This document shows positions 23,568 through 32,963 of a DNA stretch of 64,000 bases, in pieces; positions within the stretch are counted from its first letter, which is position 1; each line of letters begins with the position of its first letter. The position numbers were made by a program, and so were the translations under genes. The notes below the pieces were generated by a model. That model had not been told where the DNA came from, ran no database searches, and saw nothing but the letters and a program-made list of their open reading frames with translations. Source of the DNA: SOIV01 sp964435925 (GTDB taxonomy: Bacteria; Acidobacteriota; Aminicenantia; Aminicenantales; Aminicenantaceae); NCBI GenBank assembly GCA_964435925.1, contig CAYTBG010000002.1:8984-72983 (forward strand), in the 5' to 3' direction.

Positions 23568-24762
23568 GAGGGATTTTCCTTATAGGGGTTTGTTTGTTTT
23601 TTCTGATGAAAGAGGGCGTTTCATAAGGTTCCCATTGCTTTTCCCAAGCGGGTCTGTTCCAGAGAACCTCGCTTCCCTTTGGCTCAAATAAATAAGGAGG
23701 TGTATCACTCTTAACCTTAGGAGAAGGAGCTTCTTGCGCAAGGGAAGAGATGTCTGCTTGAGGTGCAATTTCCCTCCGCGGTGTAAGCCCAAAACCTGTG
23801 GCGATGACAGTAACTTTAGCCATTTCTTTCATGCTTTCGTCGATCACTGTGCCAAAAATGATATTGGCTTCTGGATGAGCCTGGCTGTGGATAAGCTGCG
23901 AGGCTGTAGAGACTTCGTGAAGAGTGAGATCTCTCCCGCCGGTTATATTGATCAGGACTCCTTGAGCTCCCTCGATCGAGGTATCAATTAGAAGAGGACT
24001 GGATATTGCCTTTTGGGCAGCATCCACAGCTCTGTTTTCGCCGGATGCTAATCCTGTCCCCATGAAGGCCATACCCATGCCTTTCATGATTGATTTGACG
24101 TCAGCAAAGTCCAGGTTGATCAGCCCTGGCTTGGTAATGAGGTCCGAAATTCCCTGGGCTGCCTGCCGTAATATGTCGTCAGCCATTTTGAAGGCATCCT
24201 GGATAGAAGTATCCAGCGTGACTGTCTCGAGCAGTCTTTCATTTGGTATGGAAATAACCGTGTCAACAGAAGTTTTTAATTCTGCCAGGCCTTCTTCTGC
24301 TTGCTTAGATCTGATTTTTCCTTCAAACTGAAAGGGCAGGGTTACTATGGCAATCGCCAGAATGTCCATTTCTGAGGCGAGATTTGCCAGGACCGGAGTC
24401 GCTCCTGTTCCTGTGCCTCCGCCTAAGCCAGCGGTCAGAAAGACCATGTCTGAATCTTCAAGGACACTGACTAATTTTTCCGTATCTTCCATGGCTGCTT
24501 GTTTTCCGATATCCGGTCTTCCGCCAGATCCCAGTCCTTTTGTAAGCTGCTCTCCAATCTGGACCTTAGTCCTTGCTTTGGTGCTGTTGAGAGCCTGAAG
24601 GTCTGTATTGACTGTGATAAATTTCACTCCTTCGATTCCTGCTTCAATCATCCTGTTTATGGCATTTCCACCGCCTCCACCGATCCCAACAACTTTTATT
24701 TTGGCCCCATAACGTTCTTCTACCAAGCGAAATTTTAATTTACTTTTTATTTCTTCACTCAT
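23554..24762 (-). CDS. ftsZ: Cell division protein FtsZ
   Basis: A 402-residue tubulin homologue that polymerises with GTP into the Z-ring. The tubulin signature GGGTGTG is at residues 114-120, the N-terminal GIGGGGGNAINRM binds nucleotide, and the T7 loop reads INLDFADVKSIM with the catalytic Asp. A variable acidic/proline linker (about 330-380) ends in the FtsA/ZipA-binding peptide TPSFIRKN, but unusually continues for about 15 basic residues (KQTPIRKIPREIS). It follows ftsA by nine bases. Confidence 0.98.
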   Translation of the reverse strand: MSEEIKSKLKFRLVEERYGAKIKVVGIGGGGGNAINRMIEAGIEGVKFITVNTDLQALNSTKARTKVQIGEQLTKGLGSGGRPDIGKQAAMEDTEKLVSVLEDSDMVFLTAGLGGGTGTGATPVLANLASEMDILAIAIVTLPFQFEGKIRSKQAEEGLAELKTSVDTVISIPNERLLETVTLDTSIQDAFKMADDILRQAAQGISDLITKPGLINLDFADVKSIMKGMGMAFMGTGLASGENRAVDAAQKAISSPLLIDTSIEGAQGVLINITGGRDLTLHEVSTASQLIHSQAHPEANIIFGTVIDESMKEMAKVTVIATGFGLTPRREIAPQADISSLAQEAPSPKVKSDTPPYLFEPKGSEVLWNRPAWEKQWEPYETPSFIRKNKQTPIRKIPREIS

Positions 24763-24771
24763 TCTTACCTC

Positions 24772-25995
24772 CTATGCCTCTTTGAGCCAATCTTTAAATT
24801 TGACCCAAAGACTTCTTTTTCTATCCTTAGATAGGGTTTTTTCTTTCCACCGGTCATACCCGAACAGGATAAGACCAACTGAAGCGGCATAATCCGGGGT
24901 ATTGACTCTCTCTGCCAACCCTCCTATGCCGCTTGGATCGCCGCGCCGCACAGGCAAATCAAAAATTTCCTCTGCGACTTCTTCCAGTCCTTCCAGCAGC
25001 GCTGTTCCGCCTGTGATGACTATTCCAGAATTAAGAGATTTCTCGTATCCCATCCTTTTGATGTCATTATCAACCAAACGGAAGATTTCCTCTGCCCGGG
25101 GTTGAATGATATCAGCTAATAACTGTCTGGATAGTATACGAGGCTTTTTCCCCCTGCCCACTGAGGGGACTTCAATAGTATCTTCCTCGTCCATGGGGGG
25201 ACTGGATACACAGCCAAATTTCTTCTTTATCCTTTCTGCTTCAGGGATTGGTGTGCGGAGTCCGACAGCGATGTCATTGGTGAAATTATCTCCTCCGATC
25301 GGGATTATGGATGTGTACCACAAGCTTCCTCGTTCAAAAATGGCTACTTCCGTTGTTCCTCCGCCCATATCGATCATGCCAACTCCAAGCTCCATTTCGT
25401 CGTGTGTAAGGGTAGAGCTGCTCGCTGCGATCTGGTTGAGAACAATTCGCTCAATTTCAATTCCAGCTCTTTCGATGCATGTTTTCAGGTTTTGAACAGA
25501 AGTCGTTGCGCTGGTCACGATGTGAACATTGACTTCGAGCTTTATTCCGCTCATGCCGAGTGGGTCTTTTATTCCATCTTGCTCATCAACAACAAATTCT
25601 TGAGGAATAATATGAATGATCTCTCTATCAGGGGGGATGGAGACAGCCTTGGATTGGTCGATAACTCGTTCGATGTCTTCCGGGGTTATCTCTTTGTTTT
25701 TACCCGAGACAGCAATAACTCCTCTGCTGTTAAAACTTTTTATATGTGCTCCGGAAATTCCAACAAAGGCCGAATCTATTTCGACTCCTGCCATAAGCTC
25801 TGCCTCTTCCTGGGCTTTTTTGATCGCATTAACTGTGGCTTCCAGGTTGACCACAACTCCTTTTCTAAGTCCTCTGGAGTCGGTTGTCCCTATGCCAATA
25901 ATCTCGATTTTTTTATCCTCTGTGATTTCACCGATAATAGCTGCAGTTTTTTTTGTCCCTATGTCGAGTCCGACAATATAATTATTTTTAGGCAT
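24772..25995 (-). CDS. ftsA: Cell division protein FtsA
   Basis: A 407-residue actin-fold ATPase that tethers FtsZ to the membrane and recruits later divisome proteins. Motifs: IVGLDIGTKKTAAIIGE (phosphate 1), the 1C subdomain (GVVVNLEATVNAIKKA), GMIDMGGGTTEVAIFE (phosphate 2) and IVITGGTALLEGLEE (adenosine). The C terminus KFKDWLKEA is a likely amphipathic membrane-targeting helix. Stop and start overlap between ftsQ and ftsA at 25995. Confidence 0.97.
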   Translation of the reverse strand: MPKNNYIVGLDIGTKKTAAIIGEITEDKKIEIIGIGTTDSRGLRKGVVVNLEATVNAIKKAQEEAELMAGVEIDSAFVGISGAHIKSFNSRGVIAVSGKNKEITPEDIERVIDQSKAVSIPPDREIIHIIPQEFVVDEQDGIKDPLGMSGIKLEVNVHIVTSATTSVQNLKTCIERAGIEIERIVLNQIAASSSTLTHDEMELGVGMIDMGGGTTEVAIFERGSLWYTSIIPIGGDNFTNDIAVGLRTPIPEAERIKKKFGCVSSPPMDEEDTIEVPSVGRGKKPRILSRQLLADIIQPRAEEIFRLVDNDIKRMGYEKSLNSGIVITGGTALLEGLEEVAEEIFDLPVRRGDPSGIGGLAERVNTPDYAASVGLILFGYDRWKEKTLSKDRKRSLWVKFKDWLKEA

Positions 25996-26864
25996 CAGTT
26001 TGCCTCCCTCTTAGGCTTGGGAATGCGTGCTCTGTATGGATTTTTCTTTGGTTTGATGATGAACCGATCTGGAAAGCGGAGGTCAACATATTCGAGGTAT
26101 CCAAACTTTCCTAATCTGGCGCTGTATTTTTGGAACGCTTTGAGCTTCTGGGAAAACTGATCATTGCCAAGAATGAACTTTGTCTTTTTCTTTTTAAGTT
26201 GAACAGTAATATTTTCGTATTCACTAAGGTCCAGAACCTCAAGCTGCGCTTTCTCCGAAGGAGATAAGCTGCGAAGACATTCCCAGGCTAATTTTAGTTT
26301 TTCCTTATAGTCTTTTTGAAAATTATTCGAATCGACGAGAAGGGGAAGATCTAATTTTTCTGTTGATTCGATTCTCTCGAGATGAATACCTTCTTCGTCA
26401 ATAAGATAAAGATTTTCTCTTTTCAACAGAGCGAGGGGCGTTCTATCTTTTATTTCGATCTTTAGAGTAGAGGGTAAAATTTTCCTTATGCGGACCTCTT
26501 TAATCCATCTGTGAGCTGCCAACGTCTCCTGGAGGTGCCCGATATCAAAAAGAAGAATATTTCCCACGTTTATATTCTCTAAATTTTGTTGGATTTCCTG
26601 TTTTACGTCAGGATTACGACACACGATTATCATATCTCTTACTTCTAGATTATCCCAAGAAATCAGAAAAAGATAAGACTTCTGGACGGAATAGAAAATT
26701 CCGCCTATAAGAAGGAGATAGAAAAAGATGTGCCAGAATCTGAGCTTCGCTTTTTTCTGGACTTTTTTTGTCTTTGTTTTCCCTTTTCCTCGCTGGAACT
26801 GCATATGCTGGGAAAAGAAGGGTCCTGCTCTTGTCTTCAAAGGCGGATTAAGGTAAGAAGCCAC
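25995..26864 (-). CDS. ftsQ: Cell division protein FtsQ/DivIB
   Basis: A 289-residue single-pass protein: a long basic cytoplasmic tail (residues 1-47), one membrane helix (IFFYLLLIGGIFYSV), a POTRA domain (NVGNILLFDIGHLQETL, HRWIKEVRIRKILPSTLKI) and the beta domain (PLALLKRENLYLIDEEG). FtsQ bridges early and late divisome proteins through FtsL/FtsB. The end is rich in Lys/Arg (KKNPYRARIPKPKREAN). Conserved order murC-ftsQ-ftsA-ftsZ confirms the call; murB and ddl, which often precede ftsQ, are missing. Confidence 0.93.
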   Translation of the reverse strand: MASYLNPPLKTRAGPFFSQHMQFQRGKGKTKTKKVQKKAKLRFWHIFFYLLLIGGIFYSVQKSYLFLISWDNLEVRDMIIVCRNPDVKQEIQQNLENINVGNILLFDIGHLQETLAAHRWIKEVRIRKILPSTLKIEIKDRTPLALLKRENLYLIDEEGIHLERIESTEKLDLPLLVDSNNFQKDYKEKLKLAWECLRSLSPSEKAQLEVLDLSEYENITVQLKKKKTKFILGNDQFSQKLKAFQKYSARLGKFGYLEYVDLRFPDRFIIKPKKNPYRARIPKPKREAN

Positions 26865-26866
26865 TA

Positions 26867-28255
26867 TTATCCTCTTCCCTCCAGGGTTTTTATAATATCC
26901 GGAATAATCTTGTAGATGTTTCCTGCTCCCAGGACAAGAATTAAATCCCCGCTCTGAGCAACTTTACCTACGAGCGGGGGGATATTTTTCATATTATGTT
27001 CAAAAAAAACAATTTTATGCCCGGACTGTTTGATTTCCTGATAAAGAACTCTGCCGGAGACACCAGCAATGGGTTTCTCTCCTGCGGCGTATATTTCTGT
27101 AGTGATGAGAACATCTGCGTCGGTGAAGGCTGTGGCAAAGCTTTTCATGAGAAGAGAGAGGCGGCTGAAGCGATGTGGCTGGAAGACTACAACACGCCTT
27201 CGTTTCCAGCCTCTCTTCGCCGCCTCTAAAGTGGCTATTATTTCTGTTGGGTGATGGGCATAGTCATCGATGATTATGATATCCCGGACTATTTTCTTTA
27301 ATTCAAAACGGCGGCCGGCACCTTTAAAACTTTCTAAAGCCTGCAGGATAAGGCGCGGGGGGATATCTAAATCCAAACCGACAGCCACTGCGGCCATCGC
27401 ATTGTAAATATTGTGATTTCCGGGAACGTTTAGCCTCAGTTTCCCCAATTCCTTGCCCTTCCAGTAGAGTGTAGAAGAGGTCGAGAATTTATCAAAGTGT
27501 CTGTATCTGGCAAAAATATCGGCGTAGGGTGAGAATCCATAGTTGATTATTCTTCGATCAAGCGAGGGAATCAAATTTTTGAGATTTGAGTCGTCAAAGC
27601 AGAGAACTATAGGGCAGTAAAACGGAACTTTGTTGGCAAAATGGATAAATGTTTTTTTGACCTCATCCACTGTCATGTATTGATCTAAATGTTCATCATC
27701 CAGGTTTGTAAGCACAGCGATAAAAGGAGATAAATAGAGGAATGATCTGTCGCTTTCATCCGCTTCGGCTACGATGAAATCCCCATTTCCCAGTTTTCCG
27801 TGGGCGCCGATTGTGCTCAGACGGCCGCCGACGATAATGGTCGGGTCAAAGCCGCCCGATTCGAGGACCTGAGCAATCATCGAGGTAGCAGATGTTTTGC
27901 CGTGGGATCCTGCTACAGCAATTCCGTACTTCATCCGCATCAACTCTGCCAGCATTTCTGCCCTGGGAATAACAGGTATTTTGCGGCGCCTTGCTTCTTC
28001 GACTTCGACATTGTTCTTTTTTATGGCGGAAGAGATAACAACTACATCAGCCCCCTCTACTTTTTCTGCTTTATGACCGATAGATATCTTTGCTCCAAAG
28101 CGAGCGAGGCGCTGAGTCACTTCGCTCTCCTCAATATCTGTTCCTGAGATATTGTAATCCATGTTCAAGAGCACCTCTGCTATGCCGCTCATGCCCGTGC
28201 CTCCGATGCCGACCATGTGGATGTTATTGAGCTTTTTGTAAACGCGTTTTACCAC
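26867..28255 (-). CDS. murC: UDP-N-acetylmuramate-L-alanine ligase
   Basis: A 462-residue Mur ligase that adds L-alanine to UDP-MurNAc using ATP. The Rossmann-like start MVGIGGTGMSGIAEVL is MurC type, the P-loop is GSHGKTS (about 116-122), EADESDRSFL is the metal site, and DDYAHHPTEI is the MurC-specific signature. Not fused to Ddl or MurB. The gene overlaps no neighbour; two bases separate it from ftsQ. Confidence 0.97.
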   Translation of the reverse strand: MVKRVYKKLNNIHMVGIGGTGMSGIAEVLLNMDYNISGTDIEESEVTQRLARFGAKISIGHKAEKVEGADVVVISSAIKKNNVEVEEARRRKIPVIPRAEMLAELMRMKYGIAVAGSHGKTSATSMIAQVLESGGFDPTIIVGGRLSTIGAHGKLGNGDFIVAEADESDRSFLYLSPFIAVLTNLDDEHLDQYMTVDEVKKTFIHFANKVPFYCPIVLCFDDSNLKNLIPSLDRRIINYGFSPYADIFARYRHFDKFSTSSTLYWKGKELGKLRLNVPGNHNIYNAMAAVAVGLDLDIPPRLILQALESFKGAGRRFELKKIVRDIIIIDDYAHHPTEIIATLEAAKRGWKRRRVVVFQPHRFSRLSLLMKSFATAFTDADVLITTEIYAAGEKPIAGVSGRVLYQEIKQSGHKIVFFEHNMKNIPPLVGKVAQSGDLILVLGAGNIYKIIPDIIKTLEGRG

Positions 28256-28271
28256 TGGTTCACTCCTTTAG

Positions 28272-29351
28272 CTACGCCTCCATAAGCTTAAAGCAGAGAT
28301 TCGAGATTTTCTCTGATACTTTTTCTGTTTTCAGCGGAACCAAGTTCTTTTCCATTAGGGTTATCTTGTCCTTGTTTCGCAGAAAAGAAAATATTTTATC
28401 GGCAAAGATTTCGGGCGTGAATTCCTTTTCAAGAATGATCTCAGCGCCCCCTATTTTTTCCAATTCTCTGGCATTAAAATACTGGTGATTGTCCGTAGCT
28501 TGAGAAAAAGGAATCAGCAAAGATGCCTTTTGAGAAGCGATAAGCTCGGCTATGGTGGTCGCACCTGCTCGGCTTATGATTAAATCTGATTTCTGAAAAT
28601 AATCGGCCATTTCAAAAAAATAGGGTGCGACGGTTACTTCCTTAAGCCCGTTTTGAGCGTAATTTTTTTTGACCCATTCATAATCTTTTTTTCCAGTCTG
28701 ATGGAAGATCCTTAAATTCTTTATTTCTTTTTTGAGAAGAGGAAGAGAAGCTATCATGGTCTTGTTCAAGAAATGAGATCCCTGGCTTCCTCCGAAGATA
28801 AGGACTGTGAGTTTTTCCGACTTTTCCTTGGGAGAGAGATGGTAGAACGCCTCTCTTACAGGATTTCCTATAAATATTCCTTTTCCCTTGAAAGAGGGAA
28901 GAGAGCTTTTAAAAGAGACTACTGCTTGGTGCACCCAGGGAATCAGAAGGCGGTTTGTGAAACCGGGATAAAGATTCTGTTCAAGGATAAGCGTTGGGAT
29001 TTTCATCAAGGAGGCAAGAAGCACAACGGGTCCTGAACTATAACCTCCTGCCCCTATGACCAGCCCGGGTCTTATGCGGAGGAGAATAACGAAAGATTTC
29101 AAGAAGGAGAGAGGAAGGAGAAGAAGAGATTTTACGGCTTTCAGGCCTCTTCCCTTAATTCCCTCGATATTCAATGTGACAAAATTCACATGATAATGCT
29201 TCATTATGTTTATTTCCACTTCCCTCCTGCTCCCGATAAAAGTCAAATGAAAAGCAGGGTCTTTTTCTTTTAATTTGTCTCCCACAGCTAAGGCCGGGTA
29301 AAGATGCCCCGCAGTTCCTCCGCCGCTTATGATGATTTTTTTCTCCTTCAT
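28272..29351 (-). CDS. murG: UDP-GlcNAc:undecaprenyl-PP-MurNAc-pentapeptide GlcNAc transferase
   Basis: A 359-residue GT28 enzyme that makes lipid II from lipid I at the inner face of the membrane. Motifs: IISGGGTAGHLYPALAVGD (G-loop 1), VIGAGGYSSGPVVLLASL (G-loop 2), IFGGSQGSHFLN (G-loop 3) and IISRAGATTIAEL, with the UDP-binding Glu. It follows ftsW by two bases, as in most dcw clusters. Confidence 0.97.
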   Translation of the reverse strand: MKEKKIIISGGGTAGHLYPALAVGDKLKEKDPAFHLTFIGSRREVEINIMKHYHVNFVTLNIEGIKGRGLKAVKSLLLLPLSFLKSFVILLRIRPGLVIGAGGYSSGPVVLLASLMKIPTLILEQNLYPGFTNRLLIPWVHQAVVSFKSSLPSFKGKGIFIGNPVREAFYHLSPKEKSEKLTVLIFGGSQGSHFLNKTMIASLPLLKKEIKNLRIFHQTGKKDYEWVKKNYAQNGLKEVTVAPYFFEMADYFQKSDLIISRAGATTIAELIASQKASLLIPFSQATDNHQYFNARELEKIGGAEIILEKEFTPEIFADKIFSFLRNKDKITLMEKNLVPLKTEKVSEKISNLCFKLMEA

Positions 29352-29353
29352 TT

Positions 29354-30499
29354 TTAATTATCTGTAAGGTTTGATTTATCAAACCCGCCTTTTCTTATTC
29401 GACTGGTACTCCTTCTCTGCGAGATATTGAGAAGAATGCCTATGCTGAAAAGAGTACATATGAGAGAAGACCTTCCGAAGCTGATCAGAGGAAGAGGGAT
29501 GCCGGTTGGTGGACCCAAGCCCAGAACAATGCTTATGTTCAGCAAAGCTTGAGAAAAGATGGCCATCGTTAATCCTGCGGCGACAATTTGCGAGAAAAAA
29601 TTGGGTGCTCTTTGGGAAATCACCAGTCCTCTCCAGAAAAAAACAAAGAAGAGAAGCAGGGTGAACATGGCGCCTATAAAGCCTATTTCTTCGCCCAAAA
29701 TTGCATATATGTAGTCGGTGTGAGCGCAGGGAAGAAAGAAAAGTTTTTGGGTGCTTTCTCCGATACTTACCCCGAAGAAACCTCCTGAGCCAACTGCCAG
29801 CTTTGATTGGATACTCTGGAAACCAGCGCCCTGGGGATCTTTTGTAGGCGATAAAAAGGTGAAGACTCTGTTTATTCTGTATGAAGCCTGGAAAAGATAA
29901 AAGGCAAAAAGACCCAAAAAGAGAATTCCCAGGTAACTTAGGTGTTTGAACTTTACTCCCCCGATGAAGAGCATTATCGAGCAGATGATAAAGATGAGAA
30001 GGGCAGTACCGTAATCAGGCTCCTTTATGATCAAGAGGATAAACAGAAAAAGAACTGTCAGGGGGAAAAGAAGGGTCTTAAATTCATTCAATTTTTCTTT
30101 TTTCCGGTTAAAATAGGAGGCAAAAAACAAAATAAGGCTGATTTTTGCCAGTTCCGATGGTTGGAACCTGAGGCCGACGAGGTGGATCCAGCGGTTTGTA
30201 TTAGCTAAAGCTGGCATGAGTAAGCAGAGCACTAAGAGAGCAAAAGAGAGGATAAGAAGTCCATGGACAAAGTAAAAATTTTGGAAAAATGGCTTCCTTA
30301 TGGGCATCATCAGAAAAATAAGGACTATTCCAATCCCAGCCGCAATGCTTTGATTTATGAAGAAATGAAAAGAATTCTCATGTTTTTCACTGGCTAAAAT
30401 GGCTGAAGAACTGTAAACCATGATTAGCCCCATGGCGATCATGATGAGAGTCGTGAAGAAAAGAGGCTTATCAAAGCCGTAAGGTCTGAATATTTCCAT
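29354..30499 (-). CDS. ftsW: Septal peptidoglycan glycosyltransferase FtsW
   Basis: A 381-residue SEDS protein with about ten membrane helices that polymerises lipid II at the septum together with FtsI. Landmarks are the catalytic region KEPDYGTALLIF and loop PTKDPQGAGFQSIQSKLAVGSGG, and GPPTGIPLPLISFGRSSL near the C terminus. In most FtsW proteins the last motif is PFISYGGSSL, so Phe for Tyr and Arg for Gly are local departures. The final residues GGFDKSNLTDN are encoded by a REP-like palindrome (29363-29399). Confidence 0.96.
   Translation of the reverse strand: MEIFRPYGFDKPLFFTTLIMIAMGLIMVYSSSAILASEKHENSFHFFINQSIAAGIGIVLIFLMMPIRKPFFQNFYFVHGLLILSFALLVLCLLMPALANTNRWIHLVGLRFQPSELAKISLILFFASYFNRKKEKLNEFKTLLFPLTVLFLFILLIIKEPDYGTALLIFIICSIMLFIGGVKFKHLSYLGILFLGLFAFYLFQASYRINRVFTFLSPTKDPQGAGFQSIQSKLAVGSGGFFGVSIGESTQKLFFLPCAHTDYIYAILGEEIGFIGAMFTLLLFFVFFWRGLVISQRAPNFFSQIVAAGLTMAIFSQALLNISIVLGLGPPTGIPLPLISFGRSSLICTLFSIGILLNISQRRSTSRIRKGGFDKSNLTDN
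29363..29399. repeat. REP-like palindrome inside the 3' end of ftsW
   Basis: GGTTTGAT-TT-ATCAAACC (29369-29386) is a perfect 8-bp palindrome flanked by TGTAA and by CGCCTTTTC. The same unit, with matching flanks, occurs between genes at 39514-39545 (TGTAGGGGTTTGAT-TC-ATCAAGCCCACCTTTT). Here it lies within coding DNA and supplies the last 10 or so codons of ftsW, suggesting insertion of a small palindromic element that replaced the original C terminus. Confidence 0.65.
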
Positions 30500-30504
30500 A
30501 ATTC

Positions 30505-31872
30505 TTATGGCCTCTCTTTCCCGAGCTCTTTGGCAAGGGATAGCACTTCGCGCTTGAAAACCCTGCCCCTTTCTTCAAAGTTTTGAAACATGTCAAAGCT
30601 TGTGCAGGCCGGTGCAAGAAGCACCACTTCTCGCGGTTTTGCTCGTGAATAACCGAGTCTCACTGCCTTTTCGATAGAGGAGACAGTCTCCATCGGAACA
30701 ATTCCCTTGAGGGCAGTTCTTATTTTTTCCCTGGCCTCGCCAAGGAGGATGATCATTTTTACGTTTTCTTTGATAGGTTTTCTTAATTTTTTAAAATCAC
30801 CTCCCTTATCCCTTCCTCCTAAGATGAGAATGATTTTGCGGTCAAAGCTCTGGATAGATTTTGAGGTAGCGTCCACGTTTGTGGCTTTGGAATCATCATA
30901 AAAATCAACTCCTCTTATTGTTGCAGCTTTCTCAAGCCTGTGCTCAAGACCTCGAAAGCTTTTGATCGGTTCTTTTATTCTGGAGGGCGGGATACCCAGG
31001 ACATGACCCACCAGGGCACTGGCCATGATGTTCTCCTGGTTGTGGATTCCGAGAAGAGGAATTACAGAAGTTTTTATGAGCTTCTCCTCTTCTTTGTTAG
31101 AGAGAACGATCCAATCTCCGTTAAGAAAACATCCTGGAGAAACTTTGCCGTTTCGGCTGAAAGCGTAAACCTGAAATTCCCCTTCCTCTTTTAATGCCCA
31201 GACCAGCGGGTCATCTCTATTAAGAATAGCAATATCGTTTTCTCTCTGAGAGATGATGAGTTTCTTTTTTGCCTCATAATAATCTGCGAAGGAAGGATGC
31301 CAGTCCAGGTGATCCGGAGAAATGTTGAGAAGAACTGAGACAGAGACTCTGAATTCTTCGATATGCTCAAGCTGGAAGCTTGAGATTTCCGTAACATAAA
31401 TATGATCGTCTTCGCTGTTATCGACAAAACCTATCAAAGGTGTTCCTATATTGCCGGCAAGGTAAGTTTTGAGTCCTCCTTCTTCCAGAATTTTTTGGGT
31501 TAATGTAGCTGTGGTGGATTTCCCGTTCGATCCGGTTATGCCCACAATTTTCCCCTTTAAGAATTTATAGGCCAGCTCTATTTCGGAGATAATTTTTACT
31601 CCGTTCGCTCTGGCGGCTTCAAGCTCGGGGAGCCAGGGAACTCCCGGGCTGGGCACAATCAAATCAGCTTCCATGAAGGATTTTTGATCGTGCGTTCCGG
31701 TTTCTACTGCAACGCCCTTTTCCTCCCAGGATGAGATTTTTTGATCCATTTCTTCCAGCTTCTTCTTTTCGCTGACCTTCACCCGAGCTCCGTGATGGAG
31801 AAGAAAATTGCAGAGAGCTTCCCCTGTACTGCCTAAGCCTACGACCAGAACTCTTTTTCCTTCCAGATTCAT
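30505..31872 (-). CDS. murD: UDP-MurNAc-L-Ala-D-Glu ligase
   Basis: A 455-residue Mur ligase that adds D-glutamate to UDP-MurNAc-L-Ala. Motifs: VLVVGLGSTGEALCNFLLHHG at the start, P-loop GITGSNGKSTT, ITEISSFQLE region with the metal-binding Glu, NISPDHLDWH, and DDSKATNVDATSKSI of the C-terminal domain. Size matches MurD (about 440-450). It overlaps neither neighbour; the stop lies five bases from ftsW. Confidence 0.97.
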   Translation of the reverse strand: MNLEGKRVLVVGLGSTGEALCNFLLHHGARVKVSEKKKLEEMDQKISSWEEKGVAVETGTHDQKSFMEADLIVPSPGVPWLPELEAARANGVKIISEIELAYKFLKGKIVGITGSNGKSTTATLTQKILEEGGLKTYLAGNIGTPLIGFVDNSEDDHIYVTEISSFQLEHIEEFRVSVSVLLNISPDHLDWHPSFADYYEAKKKLIISQRENDIAILNRDDPLVWALKEEGEFQVYAFSRNGKVSPGCFLNGDWIVLSNKEEEKLIKTSVIPLLGIHNQENIMASALVGHVLGIPPSRIKEPIKSFRGLEHRLEKAATIRGVDFYDDSKATNVDATSKSIQSFDRKIILILGGRDKGGDFKKLRKPIKENVKMIILLGEAREKIRTALKGIVPMETVSSIEKAVRLGYSRAKPREVVLLAPACTSFDMFQNFEERGRVFKREVLSLAKELGKERP

Positions 31873-31873
31873 T

Positions 31874-32962
31874 TTACCTCAGTTTCAGAGCGGTGAGGCT
31901 GAAGAGGGCAAAGACGATTCCAGCGATCCAGAACCGAATGACGATCTTCTCCTCAGACCATCCTGTGAGCTCGAAGTGATGATGGAGAGGGGCCATCTTG
32001 AAAATTCTTTTTCCTCCGGTCAGTTTGAAGTAAAAAACTTGAAGAAGAACAGATATTGCTTCCAGGATGAAGACTCCAGCAACCATGAAAAGAAGAAATT
32101 CTTGTTTTATCAAGATAGCGATGATACCGATGGTTCCTCCCAGAGATAATGCTCCGGCATCTCCCATAAATATTTGGGCAGGATGGCAGTTAAACCAGAG
32201 AAAGCCTAAGCAGGCTCCGGCCATAGCTCCCGCAAATACCGTAAGTTCGGCTGCAGCGGGAACCCGGACAATATTCAGGAATTCAGACCAGTCAGCGCGA
32301 CCCACGACATAGCAAAGAACTATAAAGGCGCTGGAACTGATGAAAGTAAGACCGATGGCCAGTCCATCAAGTCCGTCAGCAAGGTTGACCGAATTTGATG
32401 ACCCCACCAGAATAAGCATAATCCAGGGGAGATAGAACCAACCAAAATAAGGAAACCATTTCTTAAAAAAAGGAAGGCTCAAATGAAGGCTGAACTCCCC
32501 TGTAAAGCCAAGATAAATAAGAATGAGCCCGATGACTGCAGATATGCCAATTTGAAAAAAAAGCTTATGGCGTATGATGAGTCCTTTAGATTTTGCCCTT
32601 TTGATTTTCAGGAAATCATCCCAGAAGCCGAGAAGGCCAAATAACAGCATGGTGCTCATTGCCAGTCTCACATAAGTATTACTCAGATCTCCCCAGAGAA
32701 ACGCAGGGATTATTGTCGCCCCGATGATAAGAATTCCTCCCATCGAGGGAGTTCCTCTTTTTTCCAGGTGAGATGCTGGTCCGTCAGGGCTGATCTCCTC
32801 TCCTATCTGGTATTTATTCAGCATCTTGATGACCCATGGGCCAAAAATAAGGCATAGAAGAAAGGCTGTTAGTCCGGCCAGGGCTGTTCTTACTGTGATG
32901 TAGCGAAACACATTGAAGAAAATGAAGAATTCTCTCAGCGGAACCAGAAGATAATAAAGCAC
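31874..32962 (-). CDS. mraY: Phospho-MurNAc-pentapeptide translocase
   Basis: A 362-residue integral membrane enzyme with about ten helices that attaches phospho-MurNAc-pentapeptide to undecaprenyl phosphate (lipid I). Characteristic segments: HLEKRGTPSMGGILI, WDDFLKIKRAKSKGL, VNLADGLDGLAIG with catalytic Asp residues, FMGDAGALSLGGTIG and FKMAPLHHHFELTGW. All catalytic Asp and His motifs are intact. Confidence 0.98.
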   Translation of the reverse strand: MLYYLLVPLREFFIFFNVFRYITVRTALAGLTAFLLCLIFGPWVIKMLNKYQIGEEISPDGPASHLEKRGTPSMGGILIIGATIIPAFLWGDLSNTYVRLAMSTMLLFGLLGFWDDFLKIKRAKSKGLIIRHKLFFQIGISAVIGLILIYLGFTGEFSLHLSLPFFKKWFPYFGWFYLPWIMLILVGSSNSVNLADGLDGLAIGLTFISSSAFIVLCYVVGRADWSEFLNIVRVPAAAELTVFAGAMAGACLGFLWFNCHPAQIFMGDAGALSLGGTIGIIAILIKQEFLLFMVAGVFILEAISVLLQVFYFKLTGGKRIFKMAPLHHHFELTGWSEEKIVIRFWIAGIVFALFSLTALKLR

Positions 32963-32963
32963 G

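Noticed and set aside
25402..26160. 252-residue frame on the plus strand
   Set aside because: Fully antisense to ftsA and ftsQ, whose motifs are unambiguous.
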